Shown in pieces: positions 39,230 to 48,159 of a stretch of DNA of 64,000 nt. Numbering within the stretch: the stretch's first letter is position 1; each line of letters begins with the position of its first letter. This DNA is from Halioglobus japonicus (GTDB taxonomy: Bacteria; Pseudomonadota; Gammaproteobacteria; Pseudomonadales; Halieaceae), in the NCBI RefSeq assembly GCF_001983995.1, contig NZ_CP019450.1, forward strand, positions 744,001 through 808,000, written 5' to 3'. The notes under the pieces are model-generated. The model did no database searches, was not told the origin of the DNA, and saw only the letters and a program-made list of their open reading frames with translations. The position numbers were made by a program, and so were the translations under genes.

Positions 39230-39679
39230 TCAGGGAGTACTCTCGAGTACCGCCGGTCCGTAGCCCTCTATGAATTCGCGGGGCAGGCGTCGCGGTCGGC
39301 CGGTGCTGAGCTCAATGCACGCGAAGCGCACAACGCCTCGCAGCAACGTTTGTGCGTCGCCCTTGCGCAGGATTTGAAAGTTGCGCTCCATACTCAAGCG
39401 CCCGTCCCAGGACACAATCCAGGTGCCTACCACCAGTTCATCGCCCTCCCTTGAGGCCTGTAGGTAGTCGTATTCGCCGCGGATGACGGCCATGGCACGA
39501 TCCAGCTGTTGATAGCAGGCCAGATCCAGCCCCAGCGCGGCGGAGTGTGACCAGGCCGTCTGTTCACACCACTGCACGTAGACCGCATTGTTGGTGTGCT
39601 TTAGTCCATCTATATGGTCCGGGCCGACGGTGAGTTCCAGCGTATGGGGATTGGGGTGATCCCAGGGAAAATCAGCCAT
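39230..39679 (-). CDS. Acyl-CoA thioesterase, 4HBT hotdog fold
   Basis: The 149-residue single hotdog protein resembles YbgC/4-hydroxybenzoyl-CoA thioesterases: LTVGPDHIDGLKHTNNAVYVQWCEQ contains the catalytic-helix region, and RGEYDYLQASREGDELVVGTWI the beta sheet. The usual Asp near the helix start is present in the DHIDG motif. Acyl substrate unknown. The ATG at 39677-39679 overlaps the end of the nhaC gene, so they are probably translationally coupled. Confidence 0.87.
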   Translation of the reverse strand: MADFPWDHPNPHTLELTVGPDHIDGLKHTNNAVYVQWCEQTAWSHSAALGLDLACYQQLDRAMAVIRGEYDYLQASREGDELVVGTWIVSWDGRLSMERNFQILRKGDAQTLLRGVVRFACIELSTGRPRRLPREFIEGYGPAVLESTP

Positions 39680-41159
39680 GGGCACCTTCAGGCTCGCGGA
39701 TCTCCTCATCGTAGCTTGCAGGTTTCAGGGCGAAGTGCAGGTAGCCGTAGATGATGGCGATGATGGGGCAGGCGAGATTGAAGAACGCGTAGGGTGCGTA
39801 GGTAAATGTGGCGACCCCCAAGGTGGCAGACATATAGGCGCCACAGGTATTCCAGGGGATCAGGGCCGATGTCAGCGTGGCCGAGTCTTCCAGGGTGCGG
39901 GACAGGTTCAATCGGGACAGGTTTTTGTTGGCGAACTCATCCTTGTACATGCGTCCCGGCAGGGCGACAGCGATGAACTGGTCTGCCGCGAGGATGTTGG
40001 TGCCAATACAGGTCAGCACCGTGGTGGTAATGAGCGAGCCCACACTCTTGACGCCGCGCAGGGCCAGGTCGAGCAGATAGGCGAGAATGCCGGTGCGTTC
40101 GAGAACGCCGCCGAATCCGAGGGCACTGATGATCAGCCACACCGTGTTGAGCATGCTGCTCATGCCGCCCTTGCTGAGTAGCGCGTCGAGAAACTCATTG
40201 CCGCTGGCGGACTCATACCCCTGGAAGAGCGCGATCCAGACTCCTTTGAACTGGACAAAAAATGCTGAGAGGCCCGCGGTATCGCCCGCCAGGCGCGCGA
40301 CCTGCTCCGGTTGGAATACGATGGCAAACAGCGCGCCAACCAGCGCACTGATGACCACCGCGGGGTAGGCGGGGAAGCGTTTGAACACCAGCGCCAGCAT
40401 CAGCACCAGCGGCAGGAGCAGGTGCAGGCCAATCGAAAACTGTTCGCTCAGCGCCAATTGCAGCGCGGCGATCTCTTCCGGCGTGGCGCCGCCGCTGCCA
40501 CTGCCGATTAACGCGAACAGCACCAGTGCCAGTGTGAAGGCGGGCACTGTGGTCCAAAGCATATGGCGGATATGGTCGAACAGGTCCACCCCGGTTGCCG
40601 CCGCCGCCAGGTTGGTGGTGTCCGACATGGGCGACAGTTTATCGCCGAAGTAGGCACCGGAAATAATTGCACCGGCGGTAATGGCGGGGGAGAGATCGAA
40701 GCTGCCGGCAATGCCCATCAGGCCAATGCCCAGGGTGCCGGCGACGGTCCAGGAACTGCCGATGCTGATCGCCACGATAGCGCAGATGGCCGCACTGGCG
40801 GCGTAGAACACCGACGGGTTAAGAATCTGCACACCGTAGTAAATCATCGCCGGCACAGTGCCAGACAGAATCCAGGTGCCGATCAGCATGCCTACCGACA
40901 GCAAAATCAGGGTCGGACCCAGGCCTACCCCAATGCCGTTAACAATGCCCTCCTGGGCTTCCTTCCAGCCCTGGCCGTTAAATTTGGCGACCAGCGCGGC
41001 GACGCAGGTCGCCAGCACCAGGGCGATCTGGTTGGCGCCATAGGACGAATCCGCGCCGAACAGGTAGACCGAACAGGCCAGTAATACCACCAGGAAAACA
41101 ATGGGCGTGAGGGCCATCCATGCCTTCATTTGTATGCGATCGGGGCTGCTGTCTGTCAA
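39672..41159 (-). CDS. nhaC: NhaC-type Na+/H+ antiporter
   Basis: The 495-residue membrane protein has about 11-12 predicted helices. The family region IGSSWTVAGTLGIGLMGIA, SGAYFGDKLSPMSDTTNLAAA (conserved Asp) and NILAADQFIAVALPGRM fit NhaC. It exchanges sodium for protons at the inner membrane, as expected for a marine bacterium. A TTG at 41157-41159 is taken as start; ATG at 41129 is an alternative. It overlaps the thioesterase gene. Confidence 0.93.
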   Translation of the reverse strand: MTDSSPDRIQMKAWMALTPIVFLVVLLACSVYLFGADSSYGANQIALVLATCVAALVAKFNGQGWKEAQEGIVNGIGVGLGPTLILLSVGMLIGTWILSGTVPAMIYYGVQILNPSVFYAASAAICAIVAISIGSSWTVAGTLGIGLMGIAGSFDLSPAITAGAIISGAYFGDKLSPMSDTTNLAAAATGVDLFDHIRHMLWTTVPAFTLALVLFALIGSGSGGATPEEIAALQLALSEQFSIGLHLLLPLVLMLALVFKRFPAYPAVVISALVGALFAIVFQPEQVARLAGDTAGLSAFFVQFKGVWIALFQGYESASGNEFLDALLSKGGMSSMLNTVWLIISALGFGGVLERTGILAYLLDLALRGVKSVGSLITTTVLTCIGTNILAADQFIAVALPGRMYKDEFANKNLSRLNLSRTLEDSATLTSALIPWNTCGAYMSATLGVATFTYAPYAFFNLACPIIAIIYGYLHFALKPASYDEEIREPEGAHG

Positions 41160-41302
41160 TGTGTTGTACCTGAACGGGTGAAGTAGCGCAGAATGCCCTA
41201 ATTGAGCCGGTTGGTACAGTTTGCTGACAGGGTTCTGACATTGGCGATGTGATCACGTACCATTGGCGGCTGCACCAAATGTACCGCCTTTGGAAGTCAA
41301 CT

Positions 41303-42469
41303 ATGAGTTATTTGCGCCGCGTTTTTGTTGTCCTGGCAACGTTCTCGTGTCTGTTCTTCATTTCTGCATGCACTGCCACTGAAGGCGGTGCGGGCGAGTC
41401 CGAGCCCCTGTTGGAGGGGGCGGCGGAGCAATCCGGGCCGGGACAGCCGACCGGGTTGCAGGCCAAGACGTTGCTCACCTGGCTGCGTGAGCCCTGGGGT
41501 ATGGATTTCCTGCCCGACGGCCGGCTGCTACTCACAGAAAAAGAGGGGGTGTTGAAGATCGTCACCCCCGCTGACTGGAGCACCGTTGACGTCGGCGGTC
41601 TGCCCGAGGTCTTCTCTGAGGGCCAGGGGGGGCTGCTGGATGTCCTCGTACACCCTGATTTCAGTGACAACGGCCTGATCTACCTGAGCTACAGCATTGC
41701 CCTGGACGGCGGCTCCACCACCCGGGTTGCCCGCGCCCGCCTGGCCGGCGAGCAGTTGGAAGGACTTGAGGTGTTGTTCACTGCGCTGCCCGCATACAAC
41801 GAACGCCGCCACTATGGCTCCCGGTTACTGCTAGATGACGGCTACCTCTATATCACCGTTGGCGATCGCGGCAATCGCAAATTGGCCCAGGACCTGTCTA
41901 CCCACAACGGCAAGGTCATGCGGCTTACCGAGAGTGGCGGAACCCCGGAGGATAACCCCTTCGTCGGCCAGGCAGGTGCTCGTCAGGAAATATACAGCTA
42001 CGGCCATCGCAACCCCCAGGGTATTGCCAAGAACCCTGTCACCGGTGCGATCTGGGTGGCCGAGCACGGCCCCCAGGGTGGCGACGAAATCAATATCCTC
42101 AAGGCCGGCGCCAATTATGGTTGGCCGGTGATCACCTATGGCGAGGAATATGGCGGCGGCAAAATTGGTGAGGGCACCCACAAAGAAGGCTTGGAGCAGC
42201 CACTGGTCTACTACACGCCGTCCCTTGGTGTAGGTGGCATAGACTTCTACGTCGGCGACCACTACCCCCAGTGGCAGCCTTCACTGCTGGTTTCAGGCCT
42301 GCGCCTGAAGCGCCTCAATCGTCTCGAACTTGACGGCGAGGGGGTGGGGCGTGAGACCCGCTTGCTGGGCAATTCCGACATGCGGATTCGCGATGTACAG
42401 GTGGGCCCCGACGGCCTGATTTACCTGTTGGCAGACCGCAGCCGCCTGATCCGAGTGGAGATCGACTAG
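41303..42469 (+). CDS. PQQ-dependent aldose sugar dehydrogenase-like lipoprotein
   Basis: The 388-residue product carries a lipoprotein signal with lipobox FISAC (Cys about 20). It has the six-bladed glucose/sorbosone dehydrogenase fold: LREPWGMDFLPDGRLLLTEKEG, GGLLDVLVHPDF, YGSRLLLDDGYLYITVGDRG, YGHRNPQGI, and WVAEHGPQGGDEIN. These match YliI-type soluble aldose dehydrogenases, which oxidise sugars with PQQ in the periplasm. MSYLRR at 41303 is preferred to the upstream ATG at 41249. Confidence 0.92.
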   Translation: MSYLRRVFVVLATFSCLFFISACTATEGGAGESEPLLEGAAEQSGPGQPTGLQAKTLLTWLREPWGMDFLPDGRLLLTEKEGVLKIVTPADWSTVDVGGLPEVFSEGQGGLLDVLVHPDFSDNGLIYLSYSIALDGGSTTRVARARLAGEQLEGLEVLFTALPAYNERRHYGSRLLLDDGYLYITVGDRGNRKLAQDLSTHNGKVMRLTESGGTPEDNPFVGQAGARQEIYSYGHRNPQGIAKNPVTGAIWVAEHGPQGGDEINILKAGANYGWPVITYGEEYGGGKIGEGTHKEGLEQPLVYYTPSLGVGGIDFYVGDHYPQWQPSLLVSGLRLKRLNRLELDGEGVGRETRLLGNSDMRIRDVQVGPDGLIYLLADRSRLIRVEID

Positions 42470-42477
42470 CAGCGGGT

Positions 42478-44118
42478 ATGGACGCTACTGCCCCGGTTGA
42501 ACTGGCGCCACATTACTATCGGGACAACTTCCTGCGCCTGCTGGATACGGTTGAGCGCAACTACGAGGACCTGCTCGCGCCCGCCGAGCAGGCATTTGTC
42601 AGCGCCTACCGGGCATTGGCCTTCGATGCCCAATGCCTCTATGTGCGGCTGATCTCGCGAGTTGGTCCCTGGTTCCGCGAGGAACAGCTCGATTACCCAG
42701 AGCTGAATGCGCTGCCGGCGGCAGTGGAAGCATTGCTCAGTGCAGGCCTGTTGGTCGAGACAAACGTGTTGTCGGTTGCGGAAACGGGCTCGCTGTTCTC
42801 GCGCCAGTCGCTGGCGCAAGCAATGGGGCTTGACCACAAACTGCGCAAAGCAGAATTGCTGGCGGCGCTGCCTGAAGATGAGCCTATACCGGTGGCGTTG
42901 TTCACCGCGGGTCGGGTGATTGGCCCGGTCGGGGCAGACATCGTTGAGGTGCTCTCGCTACTGTTCTTTGGCAATCGCCATCAGGGCCTGACGGATTTTG
43001 TGCTCAGTGATCTTGGGGTTGCGCGCCACTACCCGTATACCGTCGATCGCAGCCAGCGTCTGTTCTGTGACCGCGGTGCACTGGATGAATACCTCGGCTG
43101 TGCTGCCATTGCCGACGCCTGGTGGGCGTTGCGCGAGGGCGCGATCGACGCAATCGACCTGCCGTCGCTGGCCGCGCTTGCGCTGGATTTTTCACCGAGC
43201 TACTCGAGCTCGTTAAGGCGATATGCCCGGCTTTGTAACAGCCTGGCGCGCGACCTGGAACGGGCCGGCGAGGGCGAGGCGGCGCTGGCCCTATACGCAC
43301 GTAGCGATCTGCATCCTGCCAGAGAACGCAGTGCCCGTATTCACGAGCGCGCAGAGCGCTATGGGCAGGCCGCAGAAATCTGCGAGACGATTATTGAACA
43401 ACCCTGGGGTGAGGAGGAGCGCGATGCAGCGCAGCGCATTATGCCGCGTTTGCAGCGTGCCCTGACGGGGGCGAGTCAGCGCCGACCCCGCGACAATTTC
43501 GCCCGTATTGAGCTGGCGCTGACGCGCGACAACCAGAGCGTCGAGTTGCTGGCAGCCAATGCGCTGGCGGCGAATTGGCCCGATGTGTACTACGTGGAAA
43601 ACCAGCTGATGAACAGCCTGTTCGGGCTCGCATTCTGGGAGCAGATTTTCGCGCCATTACCCGGCGCATTTCATCATCCGTTCCAATCCGTGCCGGCAGA
43701 TATGTATGAGCAGGGATTTGCCGAGCGTCGCGAGGCGTTATTGGCGGCACGACTCGATGAGCTGGCCACCACGGATCTCTCGGCTGAATTGTCCGCGGCC
43801 TGGTGCCGCTATCAGGGTTATCAGTGTCGCTGGGTGAATTGGCGCTATGTCGACGAGCAGCTGATAACCCGGGCAGCAAGCATTATCCCGCGAGAGCACT
43901 TGCTGGCGATCTGGCGGCGGATGCTGTTCGATCCCGGCGAAAACCGCCGGGGCTTCCCTGATTTACTGGCATTAGGTGAGAGTCCGGGCCAGTACTGCAT
44001 GATTGAGGTAAAGGCGCCGGGGGATACGCTGCAGGATAGCCAGAAGCGTTGGCTGCGCTTTTTTGCGAGCCACGATATTCCGGCGCAGGTGGCCTGGGTG
44101 ACCTGGAACCATGATTGA
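42478..44118 (+). CDS. FAN1-like VRR-NUC nuclease
   Basis: The 546-residue product matches bacterial FAN1 homologues. The C-terminal VRR-NUC domain holds the catalytic triad in RRGFPDLLAL (Asp495) and MIEVKAPGD (Glu510, Lys512), then DSQKRWLRFF. The N-terminal part is a helical DNA-binding region, and an RSDLHPARERSARIHERAE TPR-like segment precedes the nuclease. FAN1-type enzymes cut flap structures and act on interstrand crosslinks. The 3' end overlaps the next gene, a nuclease-helicase, by 8 bp. Confidence 0.93.
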   Translation: MDATAPVELAPHYYRDNFLRLLDTVERNYEDLLAPAEQAFVSAYRALAFDAQCLYVRLISRVGPWFREEQLDYPELNALPAAVEALLSAGLLVETNVLSVAETGSLFSRQSLAQAMGLDHKLRKAELLAALPEDEPIPVALFTAGRVIGPVGADIVEVLSLLFFGNRHQGLTDFVLSDLGVARHYPYTVDRSQRLFCDRGALDEYLGCAAIADAWWALREGAIDAIDLPSLAALALDFSPSYSSSLRRYARLCNSLARDLERAGEGEAALALYARSDLHPARERSARIHERAERYGQAAEICETIIEQPWGEEERDAAQRIMPRLQRALTGASQRRPRDNFARIELALTRDNQSVELLAANALAANWPDVYYVENQLMNSLFGLAFWEQIFAPLPGAFHHPFQSVPADMYEQGFAERREALLAARLDELATTDLSAELSAAWCRYQGYQCRWVNWRYVDEQLITRAASIIPREHLLAIWRRMLFDPGENRRGFPDLLALGESPGQYCMIEVKAPGDTLQDSQKRWLRFFASHDIPAQVAWVTWNHD

Positions 44119-46384
44119 AATCGCAGTCAGCGTGCGTGACCTGGCGGCGTTTTGCCACCGGCGGGGTGATATCGATCATCGCTTTACCCCTTCACCTACA
44201 GCGGCCCAGGGTATCGAGGGTCATCAGCGAATTTACCGGCGTCGCCCGGCGTCTTATCAACCTGAATACGCCGTGGAAATGCGCGAGGCTTTCCCTGGAT
44301 TCAATCTGCTGGTGCGAGGGCGTGCCGATGGTTTTGACGCCCAGGCGGCGCAGGTGGAGGAGATCAAAACCTGCCGGGTGGATCCGGCGGACATTCCGGA
44401 GGCGGTCACCCGGTTGCATATCGCCCAGGCTACAATCTATGCGGCGTTGATTGCCCGCAGTGAGGGGCACGATAGCCTGCAGGTGCGCCTGACCTGGCTG
44501 AATATAGAGCGCGACGAGGAGACGTATGTCGATCGGGAATACAGCGCCGCCGAACTGGCGAGTTTTCTGGAAGAAACCCTGGCGGCCTTCGGCGGCTGGT
44601 TGGCAACCCTGGCCGATATTCGCCGGCAACGCGACGCCTCACTGACCAACCTGCCATTTCCCCACGGTGACTTTCGCCCCGGCCAGCGCGATATCGCTGA
44701 ATTGGTCTACAAGTGCATCGACCGCGGTGGTGAGTTAATGGTTGAGGCTCCCACGGGCATTGGCAAAACAGCGGCGGTGCTCTATCCCGCCCTGCGCGCG
44801 CTGGAGCGGGGTAAGCATGACGGCCTTATTTTTGCGACGGCACGCACGGTAGGGCGCCGCGCGGCTGAGGAGTGTCTGACTTTGATGGCAGGTGCGGGCC
44901 TGAGCATGCCGTGGCTGAGCCTGACGGCCAAGGACAGCATTTGTTTCTCGCCGGGTAAGGCATGTCATGCACAGGATTGCCCCTATGCGGAGGGGTATTA
45001 CGATCGTCTGTCCGGCGCGCTCCAGGACGCAATAGCGCGCGGCGCGCTGTCCCGGGCGGCGATTGAGGAAGTGGCCCGGGAGCACAGGGTCTGCCCCTAC
45101 CAGTTGGCGGACGATCTGTTGCCCTGGGTAGATGCGGTGATTGCCGACCTCCATTATCTCTACAGCCTCTATCCGCGCCTCGGACGACTCGCTGAGCACA
45201 GTGGCAGGCGATTCACAGTGTTGTTGGACGAGGCTCACAATTTGCCCGAGCGAGCTCGCGGTATGTATAGTGCGACGCTCTCCAAGCCCCAGCTGATGCG
45301 CGTTAAGCGTGGCGTGCCAAAGTCGCTGAAGCGTCCCTTGGAGCGGATTAATCGGCAGTTTCTCGTGCTGCAAAAAGAACCCTGGCCAGAGCCGGACTAC
45401 TACTGCCGGCCGGAGCTGTCAGACAAGTTGCAATTCGCGCTGCTGAATTTCACCGCCGCCGTGGGTGAGCAGCTCGCCGAGCAGCCGACCTTGTTTCAGC
45501 GCGAATCAGCCCTTGGTGACTTCTACTTCAATGTGCTGCATTGGCTGCGCGTGGCAGATTATTGGGGAGAGGACTTTGTGTTCGAGCTGCAGTGTGATGC
45601 CGATGGCCGCAACCTGGCGCTGGCGCTGAATTGTCTGGATGCGTCGCGCATACTCAGTGCCGGCCACGCCCGCACTCACGCGGCGGTGGCTTTCTCCGCC
45701 ACCCTCTCGCCGGCCCACTGGATGCGCCAGACTCTGGGTCTTACCGAGAATTCGGTGTGCCGGCGACTGGACTCCCCCTTTGCCAGTGAACAACTGGAGG
45801 TGCGGCTGGAGACAGCGGTGGATACCCGTTTCCGGGCCCGGGCTGACAGCCTCGATCGGCTGGTGCAGGTTCTGCAGGAATGGCTGGCCAATACCGAAGG
45901 GAACTGCATGATCTACTTTCCCTCCTATGCCTATATGCGCGATGCACTGGGCCACATCGACCTGGGTGAGCGAACCCTGTGGCAACAGGAGCCCGGACAG
46001 GACCTCACTGCCAGGGAGGAATTACTTGCAGCGTTTGTCGCCCGGCGCAATCTCGCTGCGTTCTGTATTCTCGGGGGTGCGTTCGGTGAAGGCATCGACC
46101 TGCCCGGTGACCAACTGCGGGGCGTGGCTATTGTCGGGGTAGGGTTGCCTCAGGTGGGACGTGAGCGGGAGCTGTTGCGGTCCTGGTATGAGGCCCACTA
46201 TGGCAGCGGTTTTGAGTACGCCTATCTCTATCCCGGCATGCAGAAGGTGGATCAGGCCCTTGGCCGGGTCGTGCGCACCGCCGACGATCGCGGTCACGCC
46301 CTGTTAATTGATACCCGCTATGCCTGGTCGCAGTACCGCGAGCTTTTGCCACCCTGGTGGGAGTACCGTCACCAGCCCAGCTGA
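44111..46384 (+). CDS. XPD/DinG-type helicase with N-terminal PD-(D/E)XK nuclease domain
   Basis: In this 757-residue protein residues 1-175 look like a Cas4/RecB-type nuclease: GIEGHQR (Glu36, His38), RGRADGFD (Asp73), VEEIKTC (Glu84, Lys86) and a QATIY motif (Gln106, Tyr110). A superfamily 2 helicase follows: Walker A APTGIGKT (213-220), four iron-sulphur cysteines (Cys278, Cys285, Cys290, Cys328), DEAH (373-376), and late motifs AFGEGIDLPGD and QALGRVVRT. It should unwind DNA 5' to 3' and cut it. It overlaps the FAN1-like gene by 8 bp. Confidence 0.92.
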   Translation: MIEIAVSVRDLAAFCHRRGDIDHRFTPSPTAAQGIEGHQRIYRRRPASYQPEYAVEMREAFPGFNLLVRGRADGFDAQAAQVEEIKTCRVDPADIPEAVTRLHIAQATIYAALIARSEGHDSLQVRLTWLNIERDEETYVDREYSAAELASFLEETLAAFGGWLATLADIRRQRDASLTNLPFPHGDFRPGQRDIAELVYKCIDRGGELMVEAPTGIGKTAAVLYPALRALERGKHDGLIFATARTVGRRAAEECLTLMAGAGLSMPWLSLTAKDSICFSPGKACHAQDCPYAEGYYDRLSGALQDAIARGALSRAAIEEVAREHRVCPYQLADDLLPWVDAVIADLHYLYSLYPRLGRLAEHSGRRFTVLLDEAHNLPERARGMYSATLSKPQLMRVKRGVPKSLKRPLERINRQFLVLQKEPWPEPDYYCRPELSDKLQFALLNFTAAVGEQLAEQPTLFQRESALGDFYFNVLHWLRVADYWGEDFVFELQCDADGRNLALALNCLDASRILSAGHARTHAAVAFSATLSPAHWMRQTLGLTENSVCRRLDSPFASEQLEVRLETAVDTRFRARADSLDRLVQVLQEWLANTEGNCMIYFPSYAYMRDALGHIDLGERTLWQQEPGQDLTAREELLAAFVARRNLAAFCILGGAFGEGIDLPGDQLRGVAIVGVGLPQVGRERELLRSWYEAHYGSGFEYAYLYPGMQKVDQALGRVVRTADDRGHALLIDTRYAWSQYRELLPPWWEYRHQPS

Positions 46385-46717
46385 TTGGCGCCGTTAGCCT
46401 CTCTCCAAGTATTTCTCCGGTCTATTAATTTGGGCCCGAGGTCATTGTTTGAGCGAATAGCTCGGGTAGATTGGCCACTCCCTGCGTGGCTGCGATAGGG
46501 TGCGTCTCGCCAATGGTTTAGGGCAAGTCAATTCAGGTCGTGAATAATGGTCATTATTCCGGCGGTATTTGCCCTGTGCTAGAGTGGTCGCCCCCTCTTG
46601 ATTGAGGGTGATTAAGTTGTAGGGACAAGGGCTCAAAGAGGCTCGCTCCGAAAGTGCCGTCGGCCAGATCAGGCCGCGGTGCATAAACAGAAACAGGCAA
46701 CGGGGGTAAACACCGTT
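46385..46717 (+). other. 333-bp noncoding region upstream of pntA
   Basis: This stretch holds no supported gene. It contains the 18-bp palindrome at 46542-46559 and probably the pnt promoter, though I see no clean -35/-10 pair. The frame of pntA extends 13 codons into it (GTG at 46679) without family support. Confidence 0.6.
46542..46559. promoter_or_regulatory. Palindrome upstream of pntA
   Basis: GAATAATG-GT-CATTATTC is a perfect 8-bp inverted repeat with a 2-bp centre, 158 bp before the pntA ATG. It looks like an operator for a dimeric regulator; the regulator is unknown. Confidence 0.45.
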
Positions 46718-47860
46718 ATGCGCATCGCGATACCCAGGGAAACTCAACCGGGCGAAAACCGGGTTCCCATCACGCCAGACGTGGCCAAGAAATTGGTCCG
46801 TATGGGGGCAGACCTGCACGTGGAGTCCGGAATGGGCACCACTTCAGGATTCACAGACGAGCAGTACACCGAGGTAGGGGCAAGCATTGCCGCTGACCGC
46901 AGTGAATTGTTTGCTAATGCAGACATGTTGCTGCGATTGAACAAACCCACCGCAGAAGAAATCGCGCTGATGAAGCGCGGTGCCATTCACATCAGCTACC
47001 TGGACCCCTTCAACGAGCACGCGCTTGTGAATGCGTTCAAGGACGCGGGAATAACCGCCATCTCCATGGAGATGATCCCCCGTACCACGCGCAGCCAGAA
47101 AATGGATGCCCTCAGTTCCCAGGCCAACCTGGCCGGCTATGTGATGGTCATGAAAGCCGCGGCTGCCCTGCCGCGCATTTTCCCGATGATGATGACACCG
47201 GCAGGCACCTTGAAGCCGGCCAATGTTTTTGTCATTGGCGCCGGCGTGGCGGGCCTGCAGGCCATTGCGACCGCCAAACGTCTGGGCGCCAAGGTTACTG
47301 CCTTCGACACCCGTCCCGTGGTGGCCGAGCAGGTGCAGTCCCTGGGCGCAAAATTCCTGGAGATCGACCTGGGCGAGACCGGCGAGACCGCCGGTGGCTA
47401 CGCCAAGGAACTGACCCCAGAGCAGGTGGAAATGCAGCGCCAGGCGCAGAAAGACGTGATCGCCAAGTCCGACGTGGTGATTACCACGGCCCAGGTCTTC
47501 GGTCGCAAGCCTCCGGTACTGGTCACCAAAGATATGGTCGATGGCATGATGCCCGGCTCCGTGATTGTCGACATGGCGGCGGAAACCGGCGGTAATGTCG
47601 AGGGCTCCGTGCCCGGCGAAACCGTGGATTGCGATGGCGTCACCCTTATCGGCACCGGTAACTGGGCCAGCGACGTCGCCCGGGATGCCAGCCAGATGTA
47701 CTCCTCCAACCTGTTTAACCTCGTCGAGGACAACTGGAGCGAAGAGCAGAAAGCGTTCGAGGTCGATTTCGAAGACGACATTCTGCCCGGTTGTATCATC
47801 ACCCATGGTGGTGAGATCACTAACGAGACCATTAAGAACATCATTGAAGGGGAGGGCTGA
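46718..47860 (+). CDS. pntA: NAD(P) transhydrogenase subunit alpha part 1 (domain I)
   Basis: The 380-residue soluble subunit binds NAD(H). It begins MRIAIPRETQPGENRVPITP, has the nucleotide-binding glycine motif VIGAGVAGLQAIATAKRLGA and the LIGTGNWASDVA region. The enzyme couples hydride transfer from NADH to NADP+ to proton entry. The alpha subunit is split: the membrane part is the next gene, as in Rhodospirillum and Pseudomonas. ATG at 46718 is chosen. Confidence 0.96.
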   Translation: MRIAIPRETQPGENRVPITPDVAKKLVRMGADLHVESGMGTTSGFTDEQYTEVGASIAADRSELFANADMLLRLNKPTAEEIALMKRGAIHISYLDPFNEHALVNAFKDAGITAISMEMIPRTTRSQKMDALSSQANLAGYVMVMKAAAALPRIFPMMMTPAGTLKPANVFVIGAGVAGLQAIATAKRLGAKVTAFDTRPVVAEQVQSLGAKFLEIDLGETGETAGGYAKELTPEQVEMQRQAQKDVIAKSDVVITTAQVFGRKPPVLVTKDMVDGMMPGSVIVDMAAETGGNVEGSVPGETVDCDGVTLIGTGNWASDVARDASQMYSSNLFNLVEDNWSEEQKAFEVDFEDDILPGCIITHGGEITNETIKNIIEGEG

Positions 47861-47862
47861 GC

Positions 47863-48153
47863 ATGGTTCCCGCAGAAGTATTCCTGACGTTCATCCTGTT
47901 GCTGTCTATTTTCCTGGGCTTTGAACTGATCAACAAAGTGCCGGCCACCCTGCACACACCACTCATGTCCGGCGCGAACGCGATCTCCGGCATTACCCTG
48001 GTGGGCGCGGTTGGCCTGGTAGGCGCGGTCGACGATCCTGACCTGTCCAAATGGCTTGGCGTTGCCGCCGTGGCCTTTGCCTCCATTAACGTGGTGGGCG
48101 GTTACCTGGTAACCGACCGAATGCTCGCCATGTTTAAGAAAAAGGAGGGCTAA
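47863..48153 (+). CDS. pntAB: NAD(P) transhydrogenase subunit alpha part 2 (membrane)
   Basis: The 96-residue product has three predicted helices, with the family motif FELINKVPATLHTPLMSGANAISG and LGVAAVAFASINVVGGYLVTDRML. It forms part of the proton channel with PntB. It follows pntA after 2 bp and precedes pntB by 6 bp. Confidence 0.96.
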   Translation: MVPAEVFLTFILLLSIFLGFELINKVPATLHTPLMSGANAISGITLVGAVGLVGAVDDPDLSKWLGVAAVAFASINVVGGYLVTDRMLAMFKKKEG

Positions 48154-48159
48154 GCGGTC

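Noticed and set aside
46844..47806. 320-codon minus-strand ORF antisense to pntA
   Set aside because: It lies wholly inside a clear transhydrogenase gene and encodes no recognisable protein. The same holds for 48550-49593 against pntB and 25832-26686 against thiI.
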